DNA of 9,725 bases from Oscillospiraceae bacterium (GCA_016295615.1 JAEDKW010000038.1:1-9725); one strand, 5' to 3'; positions 1 to 7,187 are shown, counted from the stretch's first letter. The notes: generated by a model not told the origin, from the sequence alone. Made by a program: numbers and translations.

Positions 1-26
1 GGTCCGTGCGCCGCACGGACCTTTTT
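1..26 (+). terminator. Rho-independent terminator of the upstream operon
   Basis: Ten bases (1-10) are perfectly complementary to bases 12-21, giving a GC-rich hairpin followed directly by TTTTT (22-26). This is a standard intrinsic terminator. It closes whatever lies left of the window; that gene is not visible. Confidence 0.85.
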
Positions 27-30
27 CTTG

Positions 31-58
31 CCCGCCCCTATTGAAAAAGAAGGGCGGG
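31..58. repeat. Inverted repeat enclosing the -35 box
   Basis: CCCGCCC (31-37) is the exact reverse complement of GGGCGGG (52-58), with a 14-base A-rich loop, and TTT follows at 59-61. It could be a second weak terminator for the left operon or an operator, because the -35 hexamer of the next promoter lies in the loop. The sequence does not decide between these. Confidence 0.5.
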
Positions 59-69
59 TTTGCTACAAT
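41..69 (+). promoter_or_regulatory. Sigma-A-type promoter for the DUF5693/csaB-murJ operon
   Basis: TTGAAA (41-46) and TACAAT (64-69) are separated by 17 bases, with an extended -10 TGC immediately upstream (61-63). The alternative -10 TATAAT at 69-74 would leave a 22-base spacer, which is too long. Transcription would start near 76, about 45 bases before the start codon at 122. Confidence 0.65.
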
Positions 70-121
70 ATAATATGCCAAAATAGGGAAATATGCGGAT
101 AAGCGCATCAGGAGCAAACGA

Positions 122-2308
122 ATGAAAAACTATTTTAAGAAAAACCGTATTCTTATGGTCATTGCCCTCGTCGGGCTGATCGCCTCCCTCTTTCCGGTCG
201 CGGCGCGCGTGCAGGCGGAGGAGGCAAATAAGAAGTATGATCTGATCCTTGACTATTCGAGCCTGCGCGCCATGGCGCGGCAGAGCGAGCTGAGCGAGGG
301 CGAGTGGCTCGACCTGTTTGCCTCTCTCGGAATCGACAAGGTCGCGCTCGGCGAAGCGAGCGCACGCGACATGCAGGAGAGCGCGGCGATCCCCGTTTAC
401 GCCGGGAGCATCAAGGAGATCAAAGAGAGCTACGGCTGGGACCTCGCCTATCCGCCGGAGGTCGTGCAGTGGATCAGGGAAAGCGGCGACCTCGCCGACG
501 CGCTGATCGCGGCGGAGACGAAGGAAGCCTACGAGTGGGTGCTCAGCGCGCTGCAGGAGCGCAAGGACGCGCTTGTCTGCCGAAGCCTTGAGCAGGACGG
601 CGGCGGTTATATCTTTATCCCGCAGCAGACCGACGGCATGAAGGGCGAAAAGGTGCTCGATCTGTGCCTCGGCATCTGGCCGGAGACGGCGGAGCTGGTG
701 CTCTCCCGCGGCATGAGCGTCGTGCCGCGCACCGTCACGGTGGACGGCATGAACGGCAGGACCTTTGCCGGGAGCTTTGTCGGCGTTCTGCGCGAATATG
801 CATCTCCCTATTTTATCAACTCCGGTGACTCCCTGCTCGGCTACGACGACGGGGAGGGGGAGGAGATCCTCAGAACCTATCTGCGCGAGAGCGGCACGGG
901 CGTTGGCATGTTTGAACAGAATGACCAGAGCCAGAATCTGGTTTGGGACGGGATCGAGGAGCTTTTGGAATCGACCGGCTACAACGGCATCCGCGTGTTC
1001 AACGAGTGGGACTATATCCAGTTCCGCTACGCCTACTGCGGCTACGAAGGACCCGAGGAGATCACCAATTCGCTCTTCCGCGCCATTGCGGAGCGCAACT
1101 GCAAGGTCGTTTACTTCAAGATGATCCTCGAGCCGGACAACAAGGTCGGCGCGGACGCGGAGGAAGAGGAGTGGACCTATATCACCGACCCGGCAGACTA
1201 TGAAAAGCTCCTGACCGATCTGGATACGCGCCTGTCCGCGCTCGGCTACACGAACGAAACGGTGCCGGCGATGGAGCTGGACAACCCCTCCGCGCTTGTG
1301 CGTATGTTAGAGGGGTTCGGCGTGGCGGCGCTGTTTGTGATGCTGCTTGACCTGCTGCTTTGCCTGAGCGGCAAATGGCGCTTTGGGCTGCTGCTTGCCG
1401 GCATGCTCGGCGTGCTCGCGCTGGCTTTCCTCAAGCCGGGAAGCTATCCGCTGCTTCTTTCCATGGCGGGCGGCATCGTGATGCCGTCGCTCGCGGGCGC
1501 GGGACTTTGCCGCGTGCTTGCCGGGAAGAGAAGAAGCGAGCCGCAGGTCGGCTTCGTCAGGCTCCTCGGCGGCTGTGTCGGGACCGGACTTCTTGCCGTG
1601 CTGGTGTCGCTTGGCGGCGCCCTCCTGGCGTCGAGCGCCCTTTCCCAGCTTTCCTACATGATCGAGATCGACCTCTACCGCGGCGTCAAGCTCATGCAGC
1701 TCATTCCCATCGCTCTGTTCGCTCTTGCCTATCTTCTGGTGTACGCCTATGAGGAGACGGGCGCGAAGCGCGCCGTCCTTGCCAACATCGGCGAGCGCGG
1801 GGAAAAGGGGCGCGCGCGCAGATTCTGCGGCTATCTTTGCGATACGCTCGACCGTCCGATGAAGCTCAGCTGGTTCGTTTCGGTCGTCGTGATCGCCGTG
1901 GCATGCGTGTTCGTGCTCGCCGCCGGCGTCTATTATATCTACCGCACCGGCAACTCCATGGGCGTTTCGGCGGCGGAGCTGCAGCTGCGCAACCTGCTGG
2001 AAAACCTGCTCGTCGCCCGTCCGCGCACGAAAGAGATGCTCATCGGCTGGCCGTGCCTGCTGCTGTTCATCTGGTCGCTGCGCCGGCATATGAATTTCCT
2101 GCCGCTCGTGTTCGGACTCGGCATGAGCATCGGGCTTGTGAGCGTCGTCAACACGTTCCTGCATATCCGCACGCCGTTTTTGCTCAGCCTGCTCCGTACG
2201 GGCTGGGGTCTGCTGTTCGGCTTTGCCATCGGCGTGATCGCAGTGCTCGCTGCGGAGCTCGTCTACCGGCTCATCAAGAAAAATCTGTTTGGGAGCAGCC
2301 ATGTATAA
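122..2308 (+). CDS. DUF5693-type polytopic membrane protein
   Basis: A 728-residue protein that I take to belong to the DUF5693 family, a clostridial family of unknown function often encoded beside csaB; this is recognised from overall architecture and context. Residues 10-28 form a hydrophobic signal or anchor segment, with a plausible cleavage site after Ala32. Residues 33 to about 395 are hydrophilic and presumably outside the membrane. From about residue 398 roughly nine hydrophobic segments follow to the C-terminus. A polar motif RPRTKE lies at residues 633-638 just before a membrane segment. The start is supported by AGGAG at 110-114. The 3' end overlaps the next start codon by eight bases, so the two are probably translationally coupled. 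The context suggests a role in assembling or exporting a pyruvylated wall polysaccharide; the biochemical activity is unknown. Confidence 0.75.
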   Translation: MKNYFKKNRILMVIALVGLIASLFPVAARVQAEEANKKYDLILDYSSLRAMARQSELSEGEWLDLFASLGIDKVALGEASARDMQESAAIPVYAGSIKEIKESYGWDLAYPPEVVQWIRESGDLADALIAAETKEAYEWVLSALQERKDALVCRSLEQDGGGYIFIPQQTDGMKGEKVLDLCLGIWPETAELVLSRGMSVVPRTVTVDGMNGRTFAGSFVGVLREYASPYFINSGDSLLGYDDGEGEEILRTYLRESGTGVGMFEQNDQSQNLVWDGIEELLESTGYNGIRVFNEWDYIQFRYAYCGYEGPEEITNSLFRAIAERNCKVVYFKMILEPDNKVGADAEEEEWTYITDPADYEKLLTDLDTRLSALGYTNETVPAMELDNPSALVRMLEGFGVAALFVMLLDLLLCLSGKWRFGLLLAGMLGVLALAFLKPGSYPLLLSMAGGIVMPSLAGAGLCRVLAGKRRSEPQVGFVRLLGGCVGTGLLAVLVSLGGALLASSALSQLSYMIEIDLYRGVKLMQLIPIALFALAYLLVYAYEETGAKRAVLANIGERGEKGRARRFCGYLCDTLDRPMKLSWFVSVVVIAVACVFVLAAGVYYIYRTGNSMGVSAAELQLRNLLENLLVARPRTKEMLIGWPCLLLFIWSLRRHMNFLPLVFGLGMSIGLVSVVNTFLHIRTPFLLSLLRTGWGLLFGFAIGVIAVLAAELVYRLIKKNLFGSSHV

Positions 2309-4937
2309 CATTCTGATCTCCGGCTATTACGGCTTTGACAACATCGGCGACGAGTCGATCCTGCGCACGCTCATCACGAGCCTGCGGGAAAAAATTCCCG
2401 ACTGCCGCCTGACCGTCCTTTCGCACAACCCCGCCTCCACCCGGGAAAAGTACGGTGTTGAGGCGGTGGAGCGCATGTCGCCCGGGGCGATCCTGCGCGC
2501 GGTCAGGCAGTGCGACATGCTCATCTCCGGCGGCGGGAGCCTTTTGCAGGACGTGACGAGCAGCAAGAGCATCCATTACTACCTGTTCATCATCCGTCTT
2601 GCCAAGCTGCTGGGCAAAAAGGTGTTCATTTATTCGCAGGGCATCGGACCGATCGACCATGCCTTCAACCGCCGTGCCACGGCACGGGCGCTGAAAAAGG
2701 CGGACGGCATCGTCGTGCGCGACGAGCGCTCGGCCAAGCTCCTTGAGCAGATCGGTCTTCCGCAGGAGAGGATCGTCATTACGGCGGACCCGGTCATTCG
2801 CATGAAAAGACCGGACAGGACGGTCGGAAGAGAGATCCTTGCGCGCGCCGGCATCAAAAAGGACGGCAGACTGACGGTCGGCTGGGCGATCCGCGAGAAA
2901 AACAGGGACAGCACCTTCGTGCGCGAGATCACGGAGTGTATCCGCTGGCTCAGGGAGAACTACGACGCCGAATCGGTCCTGATCCCGTTCCATTATGAGG
3001 AGGACCGCGAGGTCTGCTCCGTGATCGCGGAGCGGACGAACGGCGCGGCAAAGTGCCTGAGCGAAAAGTATCTTTCCGAGGATATGCTCTCGATCATCGG
3101 CAATATGGACGTTCTTGTGGGCGTGCGCCTGCACTCCATGATCTATGCCGCCATCATGGGCGTTCCGATCATCGGCGTTTCCTACGACCCGAAATGCACG
3201 GCGTTTCTGAACTCGGTCGGTCTTGACAGCCTCAGCACGCGCGAGACCTTCAGCGCAGAGGCGTTCAAGGCGGAGTTCGCCCGCGTTCTGGAAACGGGAA
3301 AAGAGCAGACGGCGACGGTTGCGGAAAACATGCGCAGGCTGCAAAAGGAGCTTGATACAAACGAGGAGATGATCCGCGACATCATGGAAGGACAGAAGAA
3401 AGGCAAAGCCGCCGCCGGAGAAGCCGCATCGACCAGAACGGCAGGCGCAATCGGACTTGTCTTCATCCTTACGCTCGTTGCCAAGCTCCTCGGCGTCGTG
3501 CGCGAGATGCTCCAGGCCAACTATTTCGGCACCGGCATCGACGCGGACCTCTATACCGCGTCCTATAACTCCACGCTCTATCTTTTTACGACGGTGTGCT
3601 ACGCGCTTTGCATCGCGGCTGTACCGATCCTCACGCAGGAGTTCGCCGCCAAGCGCGAGCGCGGCATCCGGGCGGCGAACAACCTTGTCACCATCACGCT
3701 GCTCGGCTCGCTTGGCGTGGTGGGCGTCTGGCAGGTGCTGGCCTCCACGCCGCTTGTCGGTATCCTGTGGGACGTTGCGGAAAGTGAGCTGCCGCGGCTT
3801 GTCGGGTATATCCGCATCATGTCCTGCGCGCTGCCGATCGTGGCGATGGCGTACCTGATGGTGGCGCTTTTCCAGGCAACGGACCACTACGAGCTGCAGG
3901 GCAGCATGAGCATCCCCTACAATGTTTTTCTTGCGGTATTTCTGTTCCTGTTCGGCTCAAAGCTCGGCATCGGCGGCATCGTGGTCGCCAGCACCTTTGC
4001 GTGGCTTTTGCAGCTCGGCATGAGCCTTCCCTATGCGCATAAGGAAAACTACCGCTACCGCCCCGCGCTGGATCTCCGCGCGGACTATATCGGCAGGTAT
4101 TTCAAGACCGCGGCGGTGAGCGTGCTGACGACCTCGGTGTTCCTTTTCTGCTACCTCATCGACACCTCGACCGCTTCCGCGTTCGACAGCGGCGCCGTCA
4201 GCTCGTTCTACTATGCGGACAAGCTCTTCACACCGCTGACGACCACCGTGCTTTACAGCATCAGCGCCGTCATGTTCCCGCGCTTCAACCGCGAGTTCAC
4301 GAAGGACGACACCGGGAGCTACCTCAGCTACATCTGGAATGTTACGGAAAACACGCTTCTGTTCATTTTCCCCGTCTGCGCGATGATGAGCGCGTTTGGC
4401 ACGGATATCATCCGCGTGATCTTTGAAAGCGGCAGCTTCACGGCGGAATCCACCGAGGTGACGGGCAATATCTTCGGCATGTACGCGCTCGGAATGAGCG
4501 CCTTCGCCGTGCTTGACCTGCTCAACAAGGCGTACTACGCAATGAAGAAGACGCTGGTGCCGCTGCTGATCAACCTCGGCATTCTGGTGCTGAACCTGAT
4601 CCTCAACAGCCTTTTCGATACCGGCTCCGGCGTGGCGCTTGCGACCTCCGCCGCCATCACGGTCGGTGCGCTTGTGATGATCGCGGAGCTTTTCCGCGGC
4701 AGGAAGATCGTGCGCATTGTGCCGCTTGCAAAGGGACTTGCCGCCGCCGGTGCGATGGCGGTCGTGCTCTACGGCGGTCATGCGCTGCTGGTCAACGGAC
4801 TGGAGAGCAAGCTTATGCTGGTCATCAAGTGCGGTGCGCTCGGCGCAGCCGGCTGCGTCGTGTATGTGCTTGTGAGCCTTGCGCTGAAACAAGCCATCAT
4901 CTCCGAGTTTCTGCATAAGCTCAGAAAAAGGGCGTAA
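2301..4937 (+). CDS. Fused CsaB-type pyruvyl transferase / MurJ-type flippase
   Basis: One open frame of 878 residues holds two complete-looking proteins. Residues 1 to about 360 match the CsaB polysaccharide pyruvyl transferase family: N-terminal GYYGFDNIGDE (8-18), SGGGSLLQD (76-84), VVRDERS (138-144) and GVRLHS (274-279). CsaB adds ketal pyruvate to secondary wall polysaccharide, which then anchors SLH-domain proteins. After a charged, Ala-rich linker (about 363-379), residues 380-878 are a polytopic MurJ/MviN-like lipid-linked oligosaccharide flippase. Residues matching E. coli MurJ Arg24, Asp39 and Asp269 are present (Arg401, Asp416, Asp640). I chose ATG 2301, which has GGGAG five bases upstream and overlaps the previous stop, over TTG 2289. 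There is no stop or second strong start at the joint. Coupling pyruvylation to flipping is inference. The family assignments are firm; the lipid substrate is not. Confidence 0.88.
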   Translation: MYNILISGYYGFDNIGDESILRTLITSLREKIPDCRLTVLSHNPASTREKYGVEAVERMSPGAILRAVRQCDMLISGGGSLLQDVTSSKSIHYYLFIIRLAKLLGKKVFIYSQGIGPIDHAFNRRATARALKKADGIVVRDERSAKLLEQIGLPQERIVITADPVIRMKRPDRTVGREILARAGIKKDGRLTVGWAIREKNRDSTFVREITECIRWLRENYDAESVLIPFHYEEDREVCSVIAERTNGAAKCLSEKYLSEDMLSIIGNMDVLVGVRLHSMIYAAIMGVPIIGVSYDPKCTAFLNSVGLDSLSTRETFSAEAFKAEFARVLETGKEQTATVAENMRRLQKELDTNEEMIRDIMEGQKKGKAAAGEAASTRTAGAIGLVFILTLVAKLLGVVREMLQANYFGTGIDADLYTASYNSTLYLFTTVCYALCIAAVPILTQEFAAKRERGIRAANNLVTITLLGSLGVVGVWQVLASTPLVGILWDVAESELPRLVGYIRIMSCALPIVAMAYLMVALFQATDHYELQGSMSIPYNVFLAVFLFLFGSKLGIGGIVVASTFAWLLQLGMSLPYAHKENYRYRPALDLRADYIGRYFKTAAVSVLTTSVFLFCYLIDTSTASAFDSGAVSSFYYADKLFTPLTTTVLYSISAVMFPRFNREFTKDDTGSYLSYIWNVTENTLLFIFPVCAMMSAFGTDIIRVIFESGSFTAESTEVTGNIFGMYALGMSAFAVLDLLNKAYYAMKKTLVPLLINLGILVLNLILNSLFDTGSGVALATSAAITVGALVMIAELFRGRKIVRIVPLAKGLAAAGAMAVVLYGGHALLVNGLESKLMLVIKCGALGAAGCVVYVLVSLALKQAIISEFLHKLRKRA

Positions 4938-4987
4938 GCAGACCCGGCAAAGCAGAAACAGAATAAATAATATGTAAAAGAAAACAA

Positions 4988-5028
4988 AAAAGTCAAAATC
5001 TCCGGTCAAGCCGGAGATTTTGACTTTT
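4988..5028. terminator. Bidirectional terminator between convergent genes
   Basis: An 18-bp perfect inverted repeat (4988-5005 with 5011-5028) has a five-base loop TCAAG. The GC core is CTCCGG/CCGGAG. The A-rich left arm and T-rich right arm let it terminate transcription from both directions. It lies between the csaB-murJ fusion (plus) and ruvX (minus). Confidence 0.85.
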
Positions 5029-5040
5029 GCCTGAAAAGGT

Positions 5041-5460
5041 TTACAGCTGCTTTTTTCGGAAGGTCAGATATCCCTCGAGCATCAGACTTGCCGCGACGGC
5101 GTCCACCGTCTTTTTGCGCTGCCTGGCATTTTTTCCGTTGGTCATGAGAATGTTGTGCGCGGCGATGGTCGTGCGCCGCTCGTCCCAAAGCGTCACGGGC
5201 AGGGAGGTGGCGGTCCGGAGCATTTCGGCAAAGCCCTCGGCCTTTTCCGCGCGCGGACCTCTCGTGCCGTCCATATTGAGCGGATGACCGAGCACGAGCT
5301 CCGTTACCCCGTGTTCCGCGATCAGCTTCTGCACCTCCGCGATCACGATGTCCGGGCGGTAGGCGGTGATGACGGTCGAGCAGCCGGTCAGCGTCAGCGT
5401 GCGGTCGGAGATCGCAATACCGGTATGCGCGTCGCCATAATCGATGGCCATGATCTTCAT
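5041..5460 (-). CDS. ruvX: RuvX/YqgF family nuclease (putative Holliday junction resolvase)
   Basis: A 139-residue protein of the RuvX/YqgF family, an RNase H-fold nuclease described as a Holliday junction resolvase and also linked to 5' processing of pre-16S rRNA. The N-terminal strand carries AIDYG with Asp7. The LGHPLNMDG motif spans 57-65, WDER spans 92-95 with Glu94, and DAVAAS starts at Asp120. Asp7, Glu94 and Asp120 fit the family's acidic active site. Length is normal. A start seven codons upstream is open, but GAGGTG (complement of 5467-5472) lies six bases before ATG 5460 and inside that extension, so 5460 is the better start. It is transcribed alone, convergent with the envelope operon and divergent from rpmG. 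Confidence 0.93.
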   Translation of the reverse strand: MKIMAIDYGDAHTGIAISDRTLTLTGCSTVITAYRPDIVIAEVQKLIAEHGVTELVLGHPLNMDGTRGPRAEKAEGFAEMLRTATSLPVTLWDERRTTIAAHNILMTNGKNARQRKKTVDAVAASLMLEGYLTFRKKQL

Positions 5461-5488
5461 GGAAAACACCTCGTTTCTCATAGCCTAT

Positions 5489-5516
5489 ATGATACAGGAA
5501 ATTCTTGAAAAATCAA
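5489..5516 (-). promoter_or_regulatory. Probable ruvX promoter
   Basis: On the minus strand TTGATT (complement of 5511-5516) is followed after 16 bases by TATCAT (complement of 5489-5494), 28 bases before the ruvX start. A 7-bp inverted repeat TTCTTGA/TCAAGAA (5502-5508 and 5513-5519) overlaps the -35 box. Whether it is an operator is not known. Confidence 0.5.
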
Positions 5517-5527
5517 GAAAAAAGTAC

Positions 5528-5557
5528 TTGACGCAGGGAGTTGCCCTGTGTTATATT
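5528..5557 (+). promoter_or_regulatory. Promoter of the rpmG-secE-nusG operon
   Basis: TTGACG (5528-5533) is followed by a 17-base spacer and TTATAT (5551-5556), or 18 bases and TATATT (5552-5557). The spacer holds a dyad CAGGG-AGTTG-CCCTG (5534-5548). Transcription would start near 5563, leaving a leader of about 145 bases before rpmG. Confidence 0.65.
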
Positions 5558-5562
5558 TTTAG

Positions 5563-5708
5563 TTACCTGTGAAAGAGGGTTTTCTTTTTGCGCGCTTTTT
5601 CGCTTTTCATGCAAGCAGAAGGCGATCCCTCTCCAAATCCATACAGGGAGGCAATCGGCAGGGTCGGGAAAAGCCGAGGACTGTCAAATACAAGGAGGTG
5701 CCGTTAGA
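5563..5708 (+). promoter_or_regulatory. Long rpmG leader without recognised element
   Basis: The leader between the predicted transcription start and rpmG matches no riboswitch or ribosomal protein leader that I recognise. AGAGGG (5574-5579) can pair with CCCTCT (5627-5632), enclosing a pyrimidine-rich stretch. TCGGC (5655-5659) can pair with GCCGA (5673-5677) shortly upstream of the ribosome binding site AAGGAGGTG (5692-5700). No U-tract terminator is present. An upstream in-frame extension of rpmG here looks non-coding. Confidence 0.35.
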
Positions 5709-5858
5709 ATGCGCGTGAAAGTCACTTTGAGATGCAACGAGTGCAAGCAGAGAAACTACAACACGATCAAGAACAAGAAGAATACCCCGGACAAGCTTGA
5801 GCTGAACAAGTACTGCCCCTTCTGCAGAAAGCACACCGTTCACACCGAGACCAAGTAA
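5709..5858 (+). CDS. rpmG: Large ribosomal subunit protein bL33
   Basis: A 49-residue bL33, a small protein of the 50S subunit near the E site. It is the zinc-binding (C+) form: the pairs CNEC near the N-terminus and CPFC near the C-terminus give four cysteines for one zinc ion. Many bacteria also encode a zinc-free paralogue used under zinc limitation; none is in this window. The start is fixed by AAGGAGGTG (5692-5700) eight bases before ATG, and the length matches the family. It is the first gene of an rpmG-secE-nusG transcript, an arrangement common in Firmicutes, with 22 bases to secE. Confidence 0.95.
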   Translation: MRVKVTLRCNECKQRNYNTIKNKKNTPDKLELNKYCPFCRKHTVHTETK

Positions 5859-5880
5859 TTTAGGAAAGGTTGTTGTAACA

Positions 5881-6087
5881 ATGGCAGAAGAAAAGAAGAA
5901 GGACAGAACCAAATGGTTCCGTGAAATGAAAAGCGAACTGAAGAAGGTCGTATGGCCCACCGGCAAGACGACGACGAAGAACACCGGCACCGTTCTGCTG
6001 TTCTCCCTCGTTGTGGGCGCCGCCATCTGGATCTTCGACTATGTTGCCGTTTCCGCAGTGCATCTGCTGATCGGCCTTGCGGGTTAA
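5881..6087 (+). CDS. secE: Preprotein translocase subunit SecE
   Basis: A 68-residue SecE, the small subunit that clamps SecY in the SecYEG translocon of the cytoplasmic membrane. A Lys-rich amphipathic segment covers residues 1-30 and carries the conserved ELKKVVWP motif. A single hydrophobic helix at about 38-62 spans the membrane. This is the short one-helix form typical of Gram-positive bacteria, unlike the three-helix E. coli protein. The ribosome binding site is only fair (AAAGG at 5865-5869, 11 bases before ATG). It lies between rpmG and nusG, the standard position, 12 bases before nusG. Confidence 0.95.
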   Translation: MAEEKKKDRTKWFREMKSELKKVVWPTGKTTTKNTGTVLLFSLVVGAAIWIFDYVAVSAVHLLIGLAG

Positions 6088-6099
6088 GAGGAGCGCGTC

Positions 6100-6627
6100 A
6101 TGGCTGAGAGTGCAAAATGGTATGTCGCGCATACCTATTCCGGCTATGAAAACGCTGTCAAGACCGCGATTGAGAAGTTTGTGGCCAACCGCCATCTCGA
6201 GGATATGATCTTCGATATCCGGATCCCTCTGGAGACGGTGACGGAGGTGACCGACGCCGGCGAAGTGAAGGAAGTCGAGCGCAAGGTCTTTCCGGGCTAC
6301 GTCCTTGTCAAGATGATCATGACGGACGACACCTGGCATCTGATCCGCAACATCCGCGGCGTGACCGGCTTTGTCGGCTCCGCCAACAGCCCCATTCCTC
6401 TGACGGAGGAAGAAGTCCTGGCTCTCGGCATGGAAAAGCACGAGATCGAAGTGCATTACCGTGTCGGCGATCAGGTCAAAATCACCGACGGTCCGCTTGC
6501 GTCCTTCCTCGGCACGGTCGACGAGATCGATGCGGAGAAGAACAAGGTGTGCGTTGTCGTGTCCATGTTCGGGCGCGAAACGCCGGTCGAGCTGGAACTC
6601 GACCAGGTCGAAGTGGTGGAACAGTAA
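6100..6627 (+). CDS. nusG: Transcription termination/antitermination factor NusG
   Basis: A 175-residue NusG, the universal elongation factor that binds the RNA polymerase clamp. In Gram-positives it mainly stimulates pausing, and it links transcription to ribosomes or Rho. The NGN domain (about 5-115) begins KWYVAHTYSGYE and includes the VFPGYVLVKM strand. The KOW domain (about 123-170) has VGDQVKITDGPLASFLGTV. Length is standard and there is no inserted domain. AAGAGGAG (6086-6093) overlaps the secE stop and lies six bases before ATG. The 120-base gap to rplK contains a structured leader, so the downstream genes may be read through from here. Confidence 0.96.
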   Translation: MAESAKWYVAHTYSGYENAVKTAIEKFVANRHLEDMIFDIRIPLETVTEVTDAGEVKEVERKVFPGYVLVKMIMTDDTWHLIRNIRGVTGFVGSANSPIPLTEEEVLALGMEKHEIEVHYRVGDQVKITDGPLASFLGTVDEIDAEKNKVCVVVSMFGRETPVELELDQVEVVEQ

Positions 6628-6663
6628 ATTTCGCGAAAAGCGATGAGCCGGTTTCCGGCAAAA

Positions 6664-6723
6664 GTGGGAGAGGCGCAAAGCGTCTCGCCAAGGGCGGCGT
6701 GACATTCGGTCAGCCGTTACCAC
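6664..6723 (+). ncRNA. L1-binding leader that mimics the 23S rRNA L1 stalk
   Basis: The segment opens with GTGGGAG (6664-6670) and closes with TTACCAC (6717-6723). These are the sequences that bound helix 76 of 23S rRNA, where L1 binds. GTGG (6664-6667) pairs with CCAC (6720-6723). Inside lie two hairpins: 6670-6676 with 6680-6686 (seven pairs, one G-U, loop AAA), and CGGC plus TGAC (6695-6703) with GTCA plus GCCG (6709-6716), with one bulged G. Autogenous repression of rplK-rplA by L1 through rRNA mimicry is established in other bacteria; here it is inferred from sequence resemblance. Confidence 0.7.
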
Positions 6724-6747
6724 ATCAATAGTAAGGAGGTGCCTGTT

Positions 6748-7173
6748 ATGGCACAGAAAGTCGTTGGTTACGTTAAGCTGCAGATCCCTGCAGGCAAAGC
6801 AACTCCCGCTCCCCCCGTTGGCCCGGCGCTCGGTCAGCACGGCGTCAACATCGCAGCATTCACCAAGGAATTCAACGAGCGCACCAAGAATGACATGGGT
6901 CTTCTGATCCCCGTCGTCATCACGGTTTACGCCGACCGTTCCTTCAGCTTCATTACGAAGACTCCTCCCGCTGCCGTCCTCATCAAGAAGGAATGCAACA
7001 TCGAGTCCGGCTCCGGCGTCCCCAACAAGACCAAGGTCGCCACGATCTCCAAGGCTTCCGTCCAGAAGATCGCCGAGATGAAGATGCGCGATCTCAACGC
7101 CGCTTCCCTCGAAGCCGCGATGAGCATGATCGCCGGTACCGCACGCTCCATGGGCGTTGTCGTCGAAGAATAA
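6748..7173 (+). CDS. rplK: Large ribosomal subunit protein uL11
   Basis: A 141-residue uL11, exactly the usual bacterial length, which binds the GTPase-associated centre of 23S rRNA beside the L10-L12 stalk. The N-terminal domain carries the Pro-rich linker-type segment ATPAPPVGPALGQHGVNI, the hallmark of the family and the region targeted by thiopeptides. The C-terminal RNA-binding domain runs from about residue 75 and ends GTARSMGVVVEE. ATG 6748 is preceded by AAGGAGGTG (6733-6741) with a six-base gap; a GTG within that site (6739) is open but would destroy it. Fourteen bases separate it from rplA, so the two are co-translated from one message under the upstream L1-type leader. Confidence 0.97.
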   Translation: MAQKVVGYVKLQIPAGKATPAPPVGPALGQHGVNIAAFTKEFNERTKNDMGLLIPVVITVYADRSFSFITKTPPAAVLIKKECNIESGSGVPNKTKVATISKASVQKIAEMKMRDLNAASLEAAMSMIAGTARSMGVVVEE

Positions 7174-7187
7174 GGAGGGTGTAGGAA

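Noticed and set aside
2289..2300. TTG start four codons upstream for the csaB-murJ gene
   Set aside because: It would place the GGGAG ribosome binding site inside the gene; ATG 2301 has that site upstream and the normal CsaB N-terminus.
1307..2311. Long minus-strand frame opposite the DUF5693 gene
   Set aside because: Rich in His, Arg, Gln and Asp in the pattern typical of the antisense of a GC-rich hydrophobic gene; no ribosome binding site and no recognisable domain.
2274..3887. 537-codon minus-strand frame opposite csaB-murJ
   Set aside because: Antisense shadow: the plus-strand frame has clear CsaB and MurJ motifs through the whole stretch, and the minus frame has low-complexity Arg/His/Asp sequence.
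3957..5009. 350-codon minus-strand frame opposite the MurJ half
   Set aside because: Same shadow composition; its start runs through the bidirectional terminator.
5541..5708. Upstream in-frame extension of rpmG
   Set aside because: L33 begins at 5709 with a perfect ribosome binding site; the extension is leader and overlaps the promoter.
5563..5708. T-box or riboswitch in the rpmG leader
   Set aside because: No T-box motif, no terminator hairpin and no conserved riboswitch core could be found by eye.
6549..6731. Short plus-strand frame over the nusG end and the rplK spacer
   Set aside because: Out of frame with nusG, no ribosome binding site, and it covers the structured L1-type leader.
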